Of a stretch of 57,288 nt of DNA, positions 1-11,035 are shown one piece after another (position 1 is the first letter of the stretch; every line of letters starts with the position of its first letter). A program made the position numbers and the translations under genes. Where the stretch lies: positions 1-57,288 of the forward strand of contig JAJZRS010000018.1 of the NCBI GenBank assembly GCA_021802545.1. Direction: 5' to 3'. The notes beneath the pieces are model-generated. The model did not search any database. It saw nothing but the letters and a program-made list of their open reading frames with translations, and was not told where the DNA came from. The stretch is from Pseudomonadota bacterium. GTDB taxonomy: Bacteria; Pseudomonadota; Gammaproteobacteria; Burkholderiales; JABEVD01.

Positions 1-63
1 GCATTCGGCGGCTTTCGCATGGTGGACTGGCTGGCAGGAGAGGCCTTGCCGAGAATTTGTTGA
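1..63 (+). CDS. possible 3' end of an unidentified gene (partial)
   Basis: Frame 1 is open from the window edge for 20 codons and ends in TGA at 61-63, just before the tRNA on the other strand. The tail reads ...FRMVDWLAGEALPRIC. It looks protein-like, but it is too short to assign, and the other two forward frames do not give a better reading. This is a guess from reading frame only. Confidence 0.3.
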   Translation, partial: AFGGFRMVDWLAGEALPRIC

Positions 64-81
64 CGATGCCTAAAAGGCGAC

Positions 82-159
<78 letters not shown>

Positions 160-164
160 CATGC

Positions 165-1133
165 TCAATAATTCCGCGAGACCGCGAAACCGGCCAATTG
201 TAGCAGGGATTCCTTGAACTTGGAATCAGGAATGCCGGCAATTGCGCTGCAGGCGAGGTCCGCTTCGCTTTTTGCGCGATTTTTTGCGTAATCGAGCGCG
301 TCGGTCGCTTTCATGGCGACGAGGATCGCCTCGAATTCCTCTATCCCGCCGTTTTCGATCGCATGCCTCACGAGCCGCTTCTGCTCATCGCTGCCCGTTT
401 CCATGATGCGGATGAGCGGGAGGGTGGGCTTGCCTTCGATGAGGTCGTCACCGAGATTCTTTCCCGTATCGCTCATGTCGCCGGAATAGTCGAGCACATC
501 GTCGATCAGCTGGAATGCCGTGCCGAGATGCATGCCGTATTTCGACATCGCATCGATCTCGTCGGGCGTCGCATCGCCCAGTATGGCGCCTATCCTGGAA
601 GCGGCCTCGAAGAGCTTGGCTGTCTTGTAGCGGATCACCTTGAGGTAGTTTTCCTCGTCGATGTCGGCATTGTGGCAGTTGAGGAGCTGCAGCACTTCCC
701 CTTCAGCGATGACGTTGGTCGCATCGGCCACCGTTCTCATCACTTCCATGAGCCCCACGTCGACCATCATCTGGAAGGCGCGCGAATAGAGGAAGTCGCC
801 GACGAGCACGCTTGCCGCGTTGCCGTAAAGCGCATTTGCCGTCGCCTTGCCGCGCCGCTGCTCGGACGTGTCGACCACGTCGTCGTGGAGCAGTGTCGCG
901 GTGTGGATGAACTCGATGGTCGCGGCGAGTTCAAATCTCGCAAGACCCTGGTAGCCGAATGCGCCGGAAGAAAGGAGGACAAGTATGGGCCTCAGCCGCT
1001 TTCCGCCGTTTCCGATGATGTATTCGCTGATCTGGCGGATCAACACGACCTCGGAGTCGAGGCGGGCACGTATCACCCTGTCGACGGCCAGCATGTCTTC
1101 CGCTATGAAATTCCTGATTGACTCGATCGACAC
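165..1133 (-). CDS. ispB: polyprenyl diphosphate synthase (octaprenyl diphosphate synthase)
   Basis: This trans-polyprenyl transferase extends farnesyl diphosphate with isopentenyl diphosphate to make the ubiquinone side chain. The 322-residue protein has both aspartate-rich motifs that bind Mg-diphosphate: DDVVD at residues 84-88 and DDVLD at 211-215. It also has GNGGKRLRP near residue 41 and QRRGKATAN after the first motif. The start is GTG (plus-strand CAC at 1131-1133), with AGGCA a few bases upstream. It is divergent from rplU, the usual arrangement in proteobacteria, and the tRNA-Pro follows 5 nt after the stop. Chain length (C40) is inferred from family and context. Confidence 0.95.
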   Translation of the reverse strand: MSIESIRNFIAEDMLAVDRVIRARLDSEVVLIRQISEYIIGNGGKRLRPILVLLSSGAFGYQGLARFELAATIEFIHTATLLHDDVVDTSEQRRGKATANALYGNAASVLVGDFLYSRAFQMMVDVGLMEVMRTVADATNVIAEGEVLQLLNCHNADIDEENYLKVIRYKTAKLFEAASRIGAILGDATPDEIDAMSKYGMHLGTAFQLIDDVLDYSGDMSDTGKNLGDDLIEGKPTLPLIRIMETGSDEQKRLVRHAIENGGIEEFEAILVAMKATDALDYAKNRAKSEADLACSAIAGIPDSKFKESLLQLAGFAVSRNY

Positions 1134-1210
1134 CGCTTGCCTGATAAATTCCGAAATGCGTTATGGTATTGACCCGCAGCTTCCAATGTCAAGCACAACC
1201 GAAACTTGCT

Positions 1211-1239
1211 TTGACCTTGAGTTGCCCTGCGTGTATAAT
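1211..1239 (+). promoter_or_regulatory. sigma-70 promoter of rplU-rpmA
   Basis: TTGACC (1211-1216) and a perfect TATAAT (1234-1239) are separated by exactly 17 bases. The start site would fall near 1246, about 23 bases before the rplU start codon. The match and position make this the clearest promoter in the window. Confidence 0.85.
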
Positions 1240-1268
1240 CGCTGATTCGATTCATCAAGGAGTTGACT

Positions 1269-1580
1269 ATGTATGCGGTCATAAAAACCGGCGGCAAGCA
1301 GTACCGCGTCGCTGTCGGCGAAAAAATTAAGATAGAACAGATACCTGCAGACATCGGAAGCGAATATGTGCTCGACCAAGTTTTGATGGTTGCCGACGGC
1401 GACCAGATCTCGATGGGCACGCCGTTCCTTTCGAGCGCGAGCGTCAAGGTGACGGTCATCGGGCACGGGCGCGGCGAGAAGGTGCATATTTTCAAGATGC
1501 GCCGCCGCAAGCACTACCGCAAGTCCCAGGGGCATCGTCAGAATTATACCGAGATCCGCATCGACGGCATTTCGGCCTGA
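1269..1580 (+). CDS. rplU: 50S ribosomal protein L21
   Basis: Ribosomal protein bL21 binds 23S rRNA in the large subunit. The 103-residue product starts [14 protein letters not shown], the family's hallmark N-terminus, and has the C-terminal basic segment [16 protein letters not shown]-like (here [15 protein letters not shown]). The ATG at 1269 is chosen over the in-frame TTG at 1263 because AGGAG lies 8 bases upstream of it and the family starts here. rpmA follows 16 bases later in the same transcript. Confidence 0.98.
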   Translation: MYAVIKTGGKQYRVAVGEKIKIEQIPADIGSEYVLDQVLMVADGDQISMGTPFLSSASVKVTVIGHGRGEKVHIFKMRRRKHYRKSQGHRQNYTEIRIDGISA

Positions 1581-1596
1581 GTCCTAAGGAGAGAAC

Positions 1597-4083
<2,487 letters not shown>

Positions 4084-4121
4084 AGGAAAAGACACGGTTG
4101 GGACCAAAACCAGTTTTGCCG

Positions 4122-5069
4122 TTAAAGCCTGTCGGAAAGCAGGTTCTCCAGTCTGATCTGATCGGCGGTAAAATTCCGAATCCCTTCGGCGAGCTTTTCC
4201 GTGGCCATGGCATCCTCGTTCATGTCCCATCGGAACTCTGCCTCGGTCATGGAAGCAGGACGCGGCTTGATCTGCTCATCATAGCGCAAGGCGCGATCCA
4301 GAACGCCTTCGGTATTCTGCAGTTCCTCAAGGAAATTCGGGCCGATGGTCAGACGGTCGCAACCAGCCAGAGAGATGATTTCGCCGCTGTTGCGGAATGA
4401 TGCGCCCATGACCGTGGTGGGATAACCGTATTCCTTGTAGTACCGATAAATGTTTCTCACGGAAATCACACCAGGATCATCTTCGGGTTCGAAAACCAGA
4501 CCTTTGGTCTTGTGCCAGTCCATGATGCGGCCGACGAAAGGTGAAATCAGCGTGACGCCGGCTTCGGCCGCAGCACGAGCCTGGGCAAATCCGAACATCA
4601 GCGTCAGGTTGCAATGGATGCCTTCATGTTCGAGAATCTCGCCCGCTCTGATGCCTTCCCATGTGGAGGCGATCTTGATCAAAACCCTTTCGTTGCCGAT
4701 TCCGGCCTCGTTGTAAAGGCGGATCAGTTTTCTTGCCTTTGCCAATGTCGCCTGCGTGTCGAAAGACAGTCGCGCATCGACTTCGGTGGATATGCGCCCC
4801 GGCACGATCTTGAGCACTTCGAGGCCAACGTCTACCGCGAGCTTGTCGCTGGCATCATGAATCTGTTGCTCGCGATCCCCGCTCTGAGCTCTGGCCCAGG
4901 CAATCGCATCGTCGATCAGGGGGACATATTCGGGCAGCGCCACGGCTTTCAGCAGGAGCGAAGGATTGGTTGTGGCATCCTCGGGTTTGTGGCGGCGAAT
5001 CGCTTCGATATCGCCGGTGTCGGCGACGATCGCCGTCATCGATTTCAGTTGATCCAGCAATGTGTTCAT
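4122..5069 (-). CDS. tal: transaldolase
   Basis: Pentose-phosphate enzyme moving a dihydroxyacetone unit from sedoheptulose 7-phosphate to glyceraldehyde 3-phosphate. The 315-residue length and the sequence fit the TalB subfamily. Visible are [10 protein letters not shown] at 31-40, the Schiff-base lysine K132 in [12 protein letters not shown], and NLTLMF after it. The start ATG at 5069 has a GGGGAAATT ribosome site. The gene converges with proB, with only 38 bases between the stop codons. Confidence 0.97.
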   Translation of the reverse strand: MNTLLDQLKSMTAIVADTGDIEAIRRHKPEDATTNPSLLLKAVALPEYVPLIDDAIAWARAQSGDREQQIHDASDKLAVDVGLEVLKIVPGRISTEVDARLSFDTQATLAKARKLIRLYNEAGIGNERVLIKIASTWEGIRAGEILEHEGIHCNLTLMFGFAQARAAAEAGVTLISPFVGRIMDWHKTKGLVFEPEDDPGVISVRNIYRYYKEYGYPTTVMGASFRNSGEIISLAGCDRLTIGPNFLEELQNTEGVLDRALRYDEQIKPRPASMTEAEFRWDMNEDAMATEKLAEGIRNFTADQIRLENLLSDRL

Positions 5070-5155
5070 AATTTCCCCGTGGTTGTTTGCACGAGACGCG
5101 CTGATTTAGAAGGCAAGTCAGTTCTTGTCTGTGCCTATAGGATATTGCTGGAGAA

Positions 5156-5175
5156 CCGCGGTTGCAAGACCGCGG
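5156..5175 (-). terminator. stem-loop downstream of the outer-membrane protein gene
   Basis: CCGCGGT (5156-5162) pairs with ACCGCGG (5169-5175) around a 6-base loop, 8 bases after the stop codon of the minus-strand gene upstream. There is no run of T on the minus strand, so it may be only an mRNA 3' end stabiliser. Confidence 0.4.
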
Positions 5176-5183
5176 CACCGGGA

Positions 5184-5711
5184 CTAGAAATGATAAATCG
5201 CGCCGATCGAGTAGCTGTTGATGTTCGACTGCGCGATAGTGGTGCCATTGCCTGCGGATACCCTGTCGTATCCTGCTCTAAGATCGACATTCGATGCGAT
5301 CGCATACTGGAGTCCTGCGCCGTAGGCAAGATGGTTGCGATTCGAGGAACCGGAAAGATCTGTCGAAGTGTGGGCTTGCGCCATTCCGAGCTTGCCGTAG
5401 AGCGACAATTCGTCCGAGATGCTGGAGATCGGCAGGTAGCCGACGGCAAAGAGTCCCCATGAACTGTTCTTGGCCCCCTGGCCTGTGTAATACGTCTGTT
5501 TGCCGTAGTCCGCGTAATTGCCTTCGATCGAGAAATGGCGGTTGAATTGGTATCCCGCGAGCAGCGAATAATCCGCGTCCGTGCTCTTGCTGAGTCCTGC
5601 CATGTCGTCGCGCGCCTGCCCTATTGTCGCGCCGGCATAGAAGCCGGTTGCAGCCTGGGCGGTAACGATCGATGCGGTGATCATTGCGATCGTGAACATG
5701 CTTCTTTTCAT
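5184..5711 (-). CDS. small outer-membrane beta-barrel protein (OmpA-like N-terminal fold)
   Basis: Predicted 8-stranded outer-membrane barrel of 175 residues. A signal peptide of about 20 residues ends ...TAQAA. The mature chain alternates hydrophobic residues in strands such as FYAGATIG, SLLAGYQF and SIEGNYADYG, and ends in aromatic F (IYHF), the signature recognised by BamA. There is no peptidoglycan-binding domain, so it is a porin-like or structural barrel of unknown role. The ATG at 5711 is chosen because GGAGG lies 5 bases upstream, inside a longer in-frame ORF. A similar protein lies at 24788-25354; the two are probably paralogues. Confidence 0.85.
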   Translation of the reverse strand: MKRSMFTIAMITASIVTAQAATGFYAGATIGQARDDMAGLSKSTDADYSLLAGYQFNRHFSIEGNYADYGKQTYYTGQGAKNSSWGLFAVGYLPISSISDELSLYGKLGMAQAHTSTDLSGSSNRNHLAYGAGLQYAIASNVDLRAGYDRVSAGNGTTIAQSNINSYSIGAIYHF

Positions 5712-5791
5712 ATCTGCCTCCATTCAAAGTGATCTGCCGAAATGTTCGCCAGATGTGCATGTGACTGAGCTCGAAAAAATAAGTTCGTGAT

Positions 5792-5817
5792 TATATTTCA
5801 ATTAGATATGAAATATA
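5792..5817. promoter_or_regulatory. AT-rich inverted repeat, possible operator
   Basis: TATATTTCA (5792-5800) is perfectly inverted as TGAAATATA (5809-5817) with an 8-base spacer. It sits in the 178-base gap between the outer-membrane gene (minus) and the PAS gene (plus). The symmetry and position suggest a binding site for a dimeric regulator of one or both genes, but AT-rich DNA gives such repeats by chance more easily. Confidence 0.35.
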
Positions 5818-5889
5818 TTTAATGAAACTTTCAGTGACGGACGTAATCTATCTTCCTATTTAAGGAGTCATCCAGGGGCGTCGGGAATC

Positions 5890-6240
5890 ATGAGCATGTC
5901 CGAATCAAGCGAAGAAAAGATGGAATGGAAAGATGATATTGTGGCCCTGATTCTGGATAGCCGGGGGGAGATACTGGAATGCAACTTGGCAGCGGAAAAG
6001 CTCTTCGGCTACTCTGCCGGCGAATTGATCTCGCGGCATGTCTCCGTACTATTGCCGCAACTCGAAGAGGGGCTTCTGGTCAGGAATGACGAAATCAATC
6101 CAAGGCTCAAGTTCATGTGCCATTGCGGCCAGCTCTTCCTGGTCATCGATCGCCAGTGCAGGACATTCTTCAGCGAGCTCCATCTTGTCGCTTTGAGCGG
6201 CCCTACTGTGCGAGCGATTTTCTGTCCGGCCATGTCATGA
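5890..6240 (+). CDS. stand-alone PAS domain protein
   Basis: 116 residues. Residues 13-60 match a PAS fold core (DIVALILDSRGEILECNLAAEKLFGYSAGELI, then VSVLLP). There is no kinase, cyclase or helix-turn-helix output domain, so any signal must pass by protein contact. The C-terminal half contains three cysteines (MCHCGQ and RQCRT). Start ATG at 5890. It converges with the next gene, which ends at 6286. Ligand and partner are unknown. Confidence 0.75.
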   Translation: MSMSESSEEKMEWKDDIVALILDSRGEILECNLAAEKLFGYSAGELISRHVSVLLPQLEEGLLVRNDEINPRLKFMCHCGQLFLVIDRQCRTFFSELHLVALSGPTVRAIFCPAMS

Positions 6241-6285
6241 TCCCGAGCGTTTCCCAATAACGATCCAGGGTCGCTGCTTTCGATT

Positions 6286-6651
6286 TCAATCTCTTGAAAC
6301 CCATGCTTGGGCTTTCCTGGCTTCGTTTGTCGGAAGAACCTTCATCCTGCCGCGCACCAAGAAACGGAATGCCATTAAGATATGGCTGATCCAGGGAACA
6401 TTGGCGACTGCGGCGACCTTGTCCCATTTCGAAAGATGCTCGAATCCAATGAGGGTGTCTTCCCACATCGCCCCCGCATCCATTCCAGAAAACTCTGACC
6501 CGAGTTCGTAATAGCAACTGATCTTGCCGTGCTGTTCGAGCGCGCTTTCTATTTTCGGGATCAGCATCTTTTCGTAGTCTTCCCTGGTGACATGTCCTTT
6601 CGCTTTGAAACCGAGGACATTTTCAGGAAAATCGTTCATGATTTCTATCAT
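6286..6651 (-). CDS. SpoIIAA-like (STAS/SEC14-like) protein
   Basis: 121 residues resembling the SpoIIAA-like family, a STAS/CRAL-TRIO-type fold. The sequence MIEIMNDFPENVLGFKAKGHVTREDY, the KIESALEQHGKISCYYEL strand-helix unit and the final membrane-facing segment (HILMAFRFLVRGRMKV) are typical. Function in the family is poorly known; binding of small lipophilic molecules has been suggested. The ATG at 6651 is chosen for its AAAGGAG site; the longer ORF upstream lacks one. Divergent from the channel-like gene at 6724. Confidence 0.75.
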   Translation of the reverse strand: MIEIMNDFPENVLGFKAKGHVTREDYEKMLIPKIESALEQHGKISCYYELGSEFSGMDAGAMWEDTLIGFEHLSKWDKVAAVANVPWISHILMAFRFLVRGRMKVLPTNEARKAQAWVSRD

Positions 6652-6723
6652 GGCTGCTCCTTTTCCGGCATCGCGCTTTATCGCATAATGGTTTAATTTC
6701 AAGTATAAGCACAAGAAAGTCCC

Positions 6724-7506
6724 ATGAACGGAAAACCTCGTCTTGCGCTAGAGAAGCGGCTCACCGTGCCGATGCTGGTCTTGAGCTTCGTCTGGTTCTG
6801 CGTGCTCATCCTTGAGCTCGTCTACGGCATGAACGATGTGCTGTCTATCCTGGGCTCGGGGATCTGGTTCCTGTTCATTCTGTATTTCGCCATGCGGCTT
6901 GCCACTGCGGAAGACAAGCGGATTTTTCTCAGAAAACATTGGCTTTTCGTCATCGCAATACTGTTTTCGGTATTGCGCTTCTTCCCCTACCTGCAGTCCT
7001 TCACGCTGGTGCGCGCATTGACCGCAACGTTCGGCATGCAGGTGATCTGGCTGTTCCTGTCAGCGATCGAGGGGCTGCATTCGTTGCGCCGCGCGCTCGG
7101 GCACAGGGGGGCGGGGTATGCGCTTGCGCTCACCCTCGTCGTGATGTTCGCGGGGGCGGCCGGCATGCTGCACTTCGAGGGAAGTTCGGGTTCGCCGCTT
7201 AGCATACATACCTATTCGAGGGCGCTTTGGTGGACGGCCATGCAGATGACGAATATCGGCACGTCCTATTCCATCCAGACGACAGGGGGACGCTTCGTCA
7301 GCCTGTGCGTATCGATTTACGCAGCTGCGATGTTCGGGTATCTGACGGCCCTTTTCGCCACGCTTTTCATCGACAGGGACAGGAGCCTGAATGCATCGGA
7401 TGCGATTGAGGACATGAAGAGCGAAATCGCGCAAATGCGCATCATCATCGAAAGCATGGCGCCAAGCGCAGCGGAAGGGAAGGTGTCGGAAAAGGAGAGA
7501 ACCTGA
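6724..7506 (+). CDS. voltage-gated-channel-like membrane protein with aberrant selectivity filter
   Basis: 260 residues with five or six predicted membrane segments, a pore-like loop and a final helix (VSLCVSIYAAAMFGYLTALFATLFI), the layout of a 6TM potassium-channel family protein. Where K+ channels carry TVGYGD, this one reads T-N-I-G-T-S-Y at residues 176-182, followed by the usual downstream QTTGGR. The C-terminus is a short helix likely to be a coiled coil. It probably belongs to a sub-branch of the ion-transport family with altered selectivity; real cargo unknown. It converges on a canonical K+ channel gene 17 bases away. Confidence 0.75.
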   Translation: MNGKPRLALEKRLTVPMLVLSFVWFCVLILELVYGMNDVLSILGSGIWFLFILYFAMRLATAEDKRIFLRKHWLFVIAILFSVLRFFPYLQSFTLVRALTATFGMQVIWLFLSAIEGLHSLRRALGHRGAGYALALTLVVMFAGAAGMLHFEGSSGSPLSIHTYSRALWWTAMQMTNIGTSYSIQTTGGRFVSLCVSIYAAAMFGYLTALFATLFIDRDRSLNASDAIEDMKSEIAQMRIIIESMAPSAAEGKVSEKERT

Positions 7507-7523
7507 AAGGCTTGCCGCAGGGA

Positions 7524-8564
7524 TCAGCCGCCATTTTCCAGCCTGATCTGGCCGATGGCTTCGACCGTTCCTATCAGTACGATGACCATGTGTTCCTTGA
7601 TGACCGTTTCGCGCGGCGGGTTGATGAGGTAGTTTCCGTTCTGCGAAAGGGCAATGACCGTGACGTCGGGCGTGTACACGATGCCCGTTTCCGTGAGCGT
7701 TTTTCCTATGAAGGGAGAGTCGGTGCTGACGACTATCTCTTCCACCCTGATGGTCTGCTCCTTGGTTCGCAGCATGAGGTCGAGGAAATTGACGACATTC
7801 GGGCGTATCATTTCGGATACCATGCGCAAGCCGCCGATCGCGTTCGGCATGACCACGCCGTCCGCGCCCACCTTGATCAGCTTTTCGCGCGACTCTTCCT
7901 CGACCGCCTTGGCGATTACCCTGAGGCGAGGATTGAGTCCCTTCGCGGTCAGCACGACGAAAAGATTTTCCGCGTCGGTATGCAAGGTGGTGATCAATCC
8001 GTAAGCGCGCGCGATGCCTGCAGCTTCGAGAGCGCTTTCCGTTGTCGCATCGCCTTCGACATGGGGGATGTTCCGCGACATCAATGCGTCGATCTTGTTC
8101 CTGTCCGTTTCGATCACGACGATGGGCTTTCTCGATTTCTGCAGCTCCTCGACGACGTAGTAGCCTGTCTGGCTTACGCCGCAGATGATGTAGTGGTCCT
8201 GCAGGGCATCGATGGTTTTCTTCATTTTCATCCTCTTCAAAATGTCCGTCAGTTCGCCTTCAACGATGAATGCGGTGATCATCGAAACGCTGTACAGCAG
8301 AATGCCTGAGCCGGAAAGGATCAGGACCATGGTGAAGATCCTGCCGGTTCCATTGAGGGGATGGACTTCTCCATAACCGACGGTTGAGATGGTGATGACC
8401 GTCATGTAAAGCCCGTCGAGGAAGGACCAGTGCTCGATCATCATGTAACCGAAGGCGCCGGAGACAAGGACAAGCAGAAGCAGAAAAAGAATGAATGCAA
8501 CTTTTTGGAAAATGGGCATGGAAGACTCGGGAAGCGTTGCGGTCCGCATTCTGAATTTCTTCAT
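7524..8564 (-). CDS. potassium channel with RCK (TrkA-N/TrkA-C) domains
   Basis: 346-residue MthK/Kch-type K+ channel. Two membrane helices (residues about 20-43 and 78-100) flank a pore loop with the canonical filter TVGYGE at 61-66. A TrkA-N (RCK) domain follows, starting HYIICGVSQTGYYVVEEL, with acidic E154-D-like nucleotide contact VVIETDRNK, then a TrkA-C domain (EEIVVSTDSPFIGKTL). The first RCK glycine motif is degenerate (G-V-S-Q-T-G). Likely ligand-gated K+ flux or volume control. Start at 8564; internal ATGs at residues 6 and 16 are alternatives. Confidence 0.93.
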   Translation of the reverse strand: MKKFRMRTATLPESSMPIFQKVAFILFLLLLVLVSGAFGYMMIEHWSFLDGLYMTVITISTVGYGEVHPLNGTGRIFTMVLILSGSGILLYSVSMITAFIVEGELTDILKRMKMKKTIDALQDHYIICGVSQTGYYVVEELQKSRKPIVVIETDRNKIDALMSRNIPHVEGDATTESALEAAGIARAYGLITTLHTDAENLFVVLTAKGLNPRLRVIAKAVEEESREKLIKVGADGVVMPNAIGGLRMVSEMIRPNVVNFLDLMLRTKEQTIRVEEIVVSTDSPFIGKTLTETGIVYTPDVTVIALSQNGNYLINPPRETVIKEHMVIVLIGTVEAIGQIRLENGG

Positions 8565-8646
8565 AAGGCTGCATCTGGAAAATCGAATTTCCCATCATAA
8601 TGACCTCGAGCCGTGTCGCGCAACTCTTCATGCGAAGTCATGAGCA

Positions 8647-9132
8647 TCACTTCGGGGATCGGACGAGCGCATTCGATTTTTCGGCAACAAGATTAGCCAG
8701 TTCGCCGGAAGTCACGATGTCGCTTTCCAGAAGACATTGCATGCGGTCGACGAATGCATTCTTGTTTTTTGGAGAGATGTTGCATTCTTGGATGACCATG
8801 CCGATGTTGTCGAAAGCATGCCCCATCTCGCCCTTCCTGATGCACATTGCGGCAACCAGAGGGGCGAACCAGTCGGACAATAAGGGATTTCTCTCGGTGA
8901 AATTCCGATAAAGATTGGAGAGATCCTGGTACTGTTTTCGCCCCAGCCCTTCGATATGGGCGCCGCTGTGCCCGGCCTTGGGAATCAGGGATTCCGGGAT
9001 TTTTCCCTTGCCGGACGCGATGCTTTCAGCCGCCTCCGTATAAGCCCCGCAGGTGATTTTTTCCGCGCGGGCGCTTGGCACGAGCATGGCCGCGGACACA
9101 AGGATCAATAATAGTAAGCGAATGAAGGTCAT
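8647..9132 (-). CDS. periplasmic protein of unknown function with four cysteines
   Basis: 161 residues beginning with a signal peptide MTFIRLLLLILVSAAMLVPSARA. The mature part has four cysteines (ITCGAY, AAMCIRK, QECNI and MQCLL) that could form two disulfides, and is mostly helical. I do not recognise the family. The ATG at 9132 is chosen for the signal peptide; longer in-frame extensions are basic and unlikely. It lies between the MATE exporter and the K+ channel, all on the minus strand, with 68-82 base gaps, so it may be transcribed alone. Confidence 0.7.
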   Translation of the reverse strand: MTFIRLLLLILVSAAMLVPSARAEKITCGAYTEAAESIASGKGKIPESLIPKAGHSGAHIEGLGRKQYQDLSNLYRNFTERNPLLSDWFAPLVAAMCIRKGEMGHAFDNIGMVIQECNISPKNKNAFVDRMQCLLESDIVTSGELANLVAEKSNALVRSPK

Positions 9133-9199
9133 GCAGAACTCTTGGTTTTGCTGCAATTGTCCTCTTTTATGCGGTTTCGTGCTCATACTTTTGGCGGGT

Positions 9200-10543
9200 T
9201 TATCGCCGCATCCAATGCCTGCTGACCCAATCGAGATAAAGCGAGACGAGTATCGCGACGACCCAAAGGCTTGCGATCGCGGCAATCCAGAACCCCGGTG
9301 CGCCAAGGGCAGAACCGAAAGCGTCGGTCAGGCCGAGCAGGATTCCGCCGCCTATGCCGAGCCCCCAGAGCGAGACGGTGTAGATGAGCATGGGCACGCC
9401 TGATTTCTTGTATCCCCGCAATGCGTTGACTGCGACCGCCTGGAGCGCGTCGGCAAGATGATAGAACCCGACCAGAACGATCAGCGGAATCGCGATTTTT
9501 TGCACTTCGTTGTGGGACGTATAGAGCGCTGCGATGAGGGGAGCGCAGCTCCAGAGCGTCAAGCTGATTGCAATCGCAACCCCCATGCCGATTCCGATTC
9601 CGCGCCAGGCAATGCGGCGTGCGCGTTCCGGGGCGCCTGCTCCGAGCGCCTGCCCTGACAGGACGGAAGTCGCATTGCCTATGGAAAGCGGGAACATGAA
9701 TGCGATCGCGGCAAGGTTCGCGGCAATCTGATGGGCGCTCGATACGACAGGGCCCAGCCTTGCGATGAAAAGGGCCATGAAGGTGAATGCGGTGACGTCC
9801 GCGGCGAAAGTGAGTCCTATGGGGATGCCCAGTTTCAGGAAGGCCAGGATCGCTTTCCAGTCGGGCTTGCCGATGCGGGATTTGAGTCCGAAGACCTCGA
9901 AGCCGGCATGGTTTAGACACCAGTGCCAGGCGACAAGCGCCACCAGCCATGCGTCGATCGCTGTCGCAACCGCGCACCCGGGGCCGCTCAGTCTCGGCAT
10001 GCCTGCTAGACCGAACATGAAAACATAATTGAGGGGGACTTTCATCAATAAGGCGGCCAGATTGGTCACCATCACAGGTCTGGGATGGCCTATTCCCGTC
10101 GAGAGCCCGAAGAATAGGCGAAGTGCGATGGTGGGGGGAACTTCCCAGGCGGAGGCAGCGAGATAGGCTCTCACCTTCGCTTCGACTTCGGGCTGCAGAT
10201 CGGAAACGGCGATGAAGGGGGCGGGATGCTCAAGCAGGACAATTGCCGCGATTGCGATGAAGAGGGATATCCAGAGGCTTTGCTGCAGCTCATGCCCGAT
10301 CTCGCCAGATCTGTTGGCCCCGTAAAGATGGGCGATCATGGGAGGCAGCGCGAACAGCACGCTGAGGAGCGACATCAGGACCGTGACCAGGATGGATGCG
10401 CCGATGCCGACAGAGGCAAGGTCAACCGGCGTGAGACGGCCGGCCATTGCCGTGTCGATGACGCTGTTTCCGATCAGCGCGAGCTGGGCGATCAGAACCG
10501 GCCATGCGAGCCTGACGATTTCCCTCGCAGGGGCGTCTTTCAT
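9200..10543 (-). CDS. MATE family efflux transporter (NorM-like)
   Basis: 447-residue inner-membrane exporter with 12 predicted helices, coupling Na+ or H+ entry to drug or metabolite export. The N-terminal block EIVRLAWPVLIAQLALIGNSVIDTAMAGRL with LASVGIG is diagnostic for MATE proteins, and the second half repeats the pattern (SSAHQIAANLAAIAFMFPLSIGNATSVLSGQALG). The ATG at 10543 (MKDAPAREI) is preferred to the upstream extension, which is unlike the family. Substrate cannot be told from sequence. Confidence 0.93.
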   Translation of the reverse strand: MKDAPAREIVRLAWPVLIAQLALIGNSVIDTAMAGRLTPVDLASVGIGASILVTVLMSLLSVLFALPPMIAHLYGANRSGEIGHELQQSLWISLFIAIAAIVLLEHPAPFIAVSDLQPEVEAKVRAYLAASAWEVPPTIALRLFFGLSTGIGHPRPVMVTNLAALLMKVPLNYVFMFGLAGMPRLSGPGCAVATAIDAWLVALVAWHWCLNHAGFEVFGLKSRIGKPDWKAILAFLKLGIPIGLTFAADVTAFTFMALFIARLGPVVSSAHQIAANLAAIAFMFPLSIGNATSVLSGQALGAGAPERARRIAWRGIGIGMGVAIAISLTLWSCAPLIAALYTSHNEVQKIAIPLIVLVGFYHLADALQAVAVNALRGYKKSGVPMLIYTVSLWGLGIGGGILLGLTDAFGSALGAPGFWIAAIASLWVVAILVSLYLDWVSRHWMRR

Positions 10544-10661
10544 GTGATTTCCGACTAGGTGATGATCCTGCAGCATCATACAGGTTTTGCAGGCAAGCAT
10601 GCGAAGCGAGAACGCGGTGCCTCTTGATCGAAATAAGAATTTGTCTAACAATCCAGATACT

Positions 10662-10667
10662 ATAATT
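10662..10667 (+). promoter_or_regulatory. possible -10 element for the DsrE/GGDEF-EAL pair
   Basis: A perfect TATAAT lies 33 bases before the DsrE-like start codon, in an AT-rich stretch. The best -35 candidate (TTGTCT) is only 14 bases away, so the promoter is weak or activator-dependent if real. Confidence 0.3.
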
Positions 10668-10699
10668 AATTAGTACATTTCACGCGGATTGTAGGCACC

Positions 10700-11035
10700 A
10701 TGAAGATCGCAATCATTATTTCCTCCAACGATTCGGAAACGGTTTGGAATGCGTTCAGATTCGCCAATACCTGTCTTTCCAACGATTGCGAAGTGTATGT
10801 GTTTCTGCTTGGAAAAGGGGTGGAGGCTGGCGTCATCAGCACGCTCCAATATGACATCGATGAAAGGATGTCCGCTTTCAGGAGCAAGGGGGGAACGCTG
10901 ATTGGTTGCGGCGTCTGCTGCGATTCGCGCATGGACGAGATCCCCTCGCTCAAGGAGCGATTGCAGTGCGAAACGGGGTCCATGCAGCAACTATATGACC
11001 TGGTGTCTGAATCGGACAAGATCGTATCCTTCTGA
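10700..11035 (+). CDS. DsrE/DsrF-like sulfur-relay family protein
   Basis: 111 residues with the DsrE fold: a beta start MKIAIIISSNDSETVWNAFRFA, then VYVFLLGKGVEAG, and the cysteine-bearing loop GGTLIGCGVCC (C70, C73, C74). Members bind persulfide on a conserved cysteine and pass sulfur, or form small hexamers. The stop codon shares one base with the ATG of the GGDEF-EAL gene (TGATG at 11033-11037), so the two are translated together. The pairing suggests a redox or sulfur signal to c-di-GMP, which is inference. Confidence 0.8.
   Translation: MKIAIIISSNDSETVWNAFRFANTCLSNDCEVYVFLLGKGVEAGVISTLQYDIDERMSAFRSKGGTLIGCGVCCDSRMDEIPSLKERLQCETGSMQQLYDLVSESDKIVSF

Noticed and set aside
4084-4121. Terminator between convergent proB and tal
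   Set aside because: No stem of useful length seen in the 38 bases.
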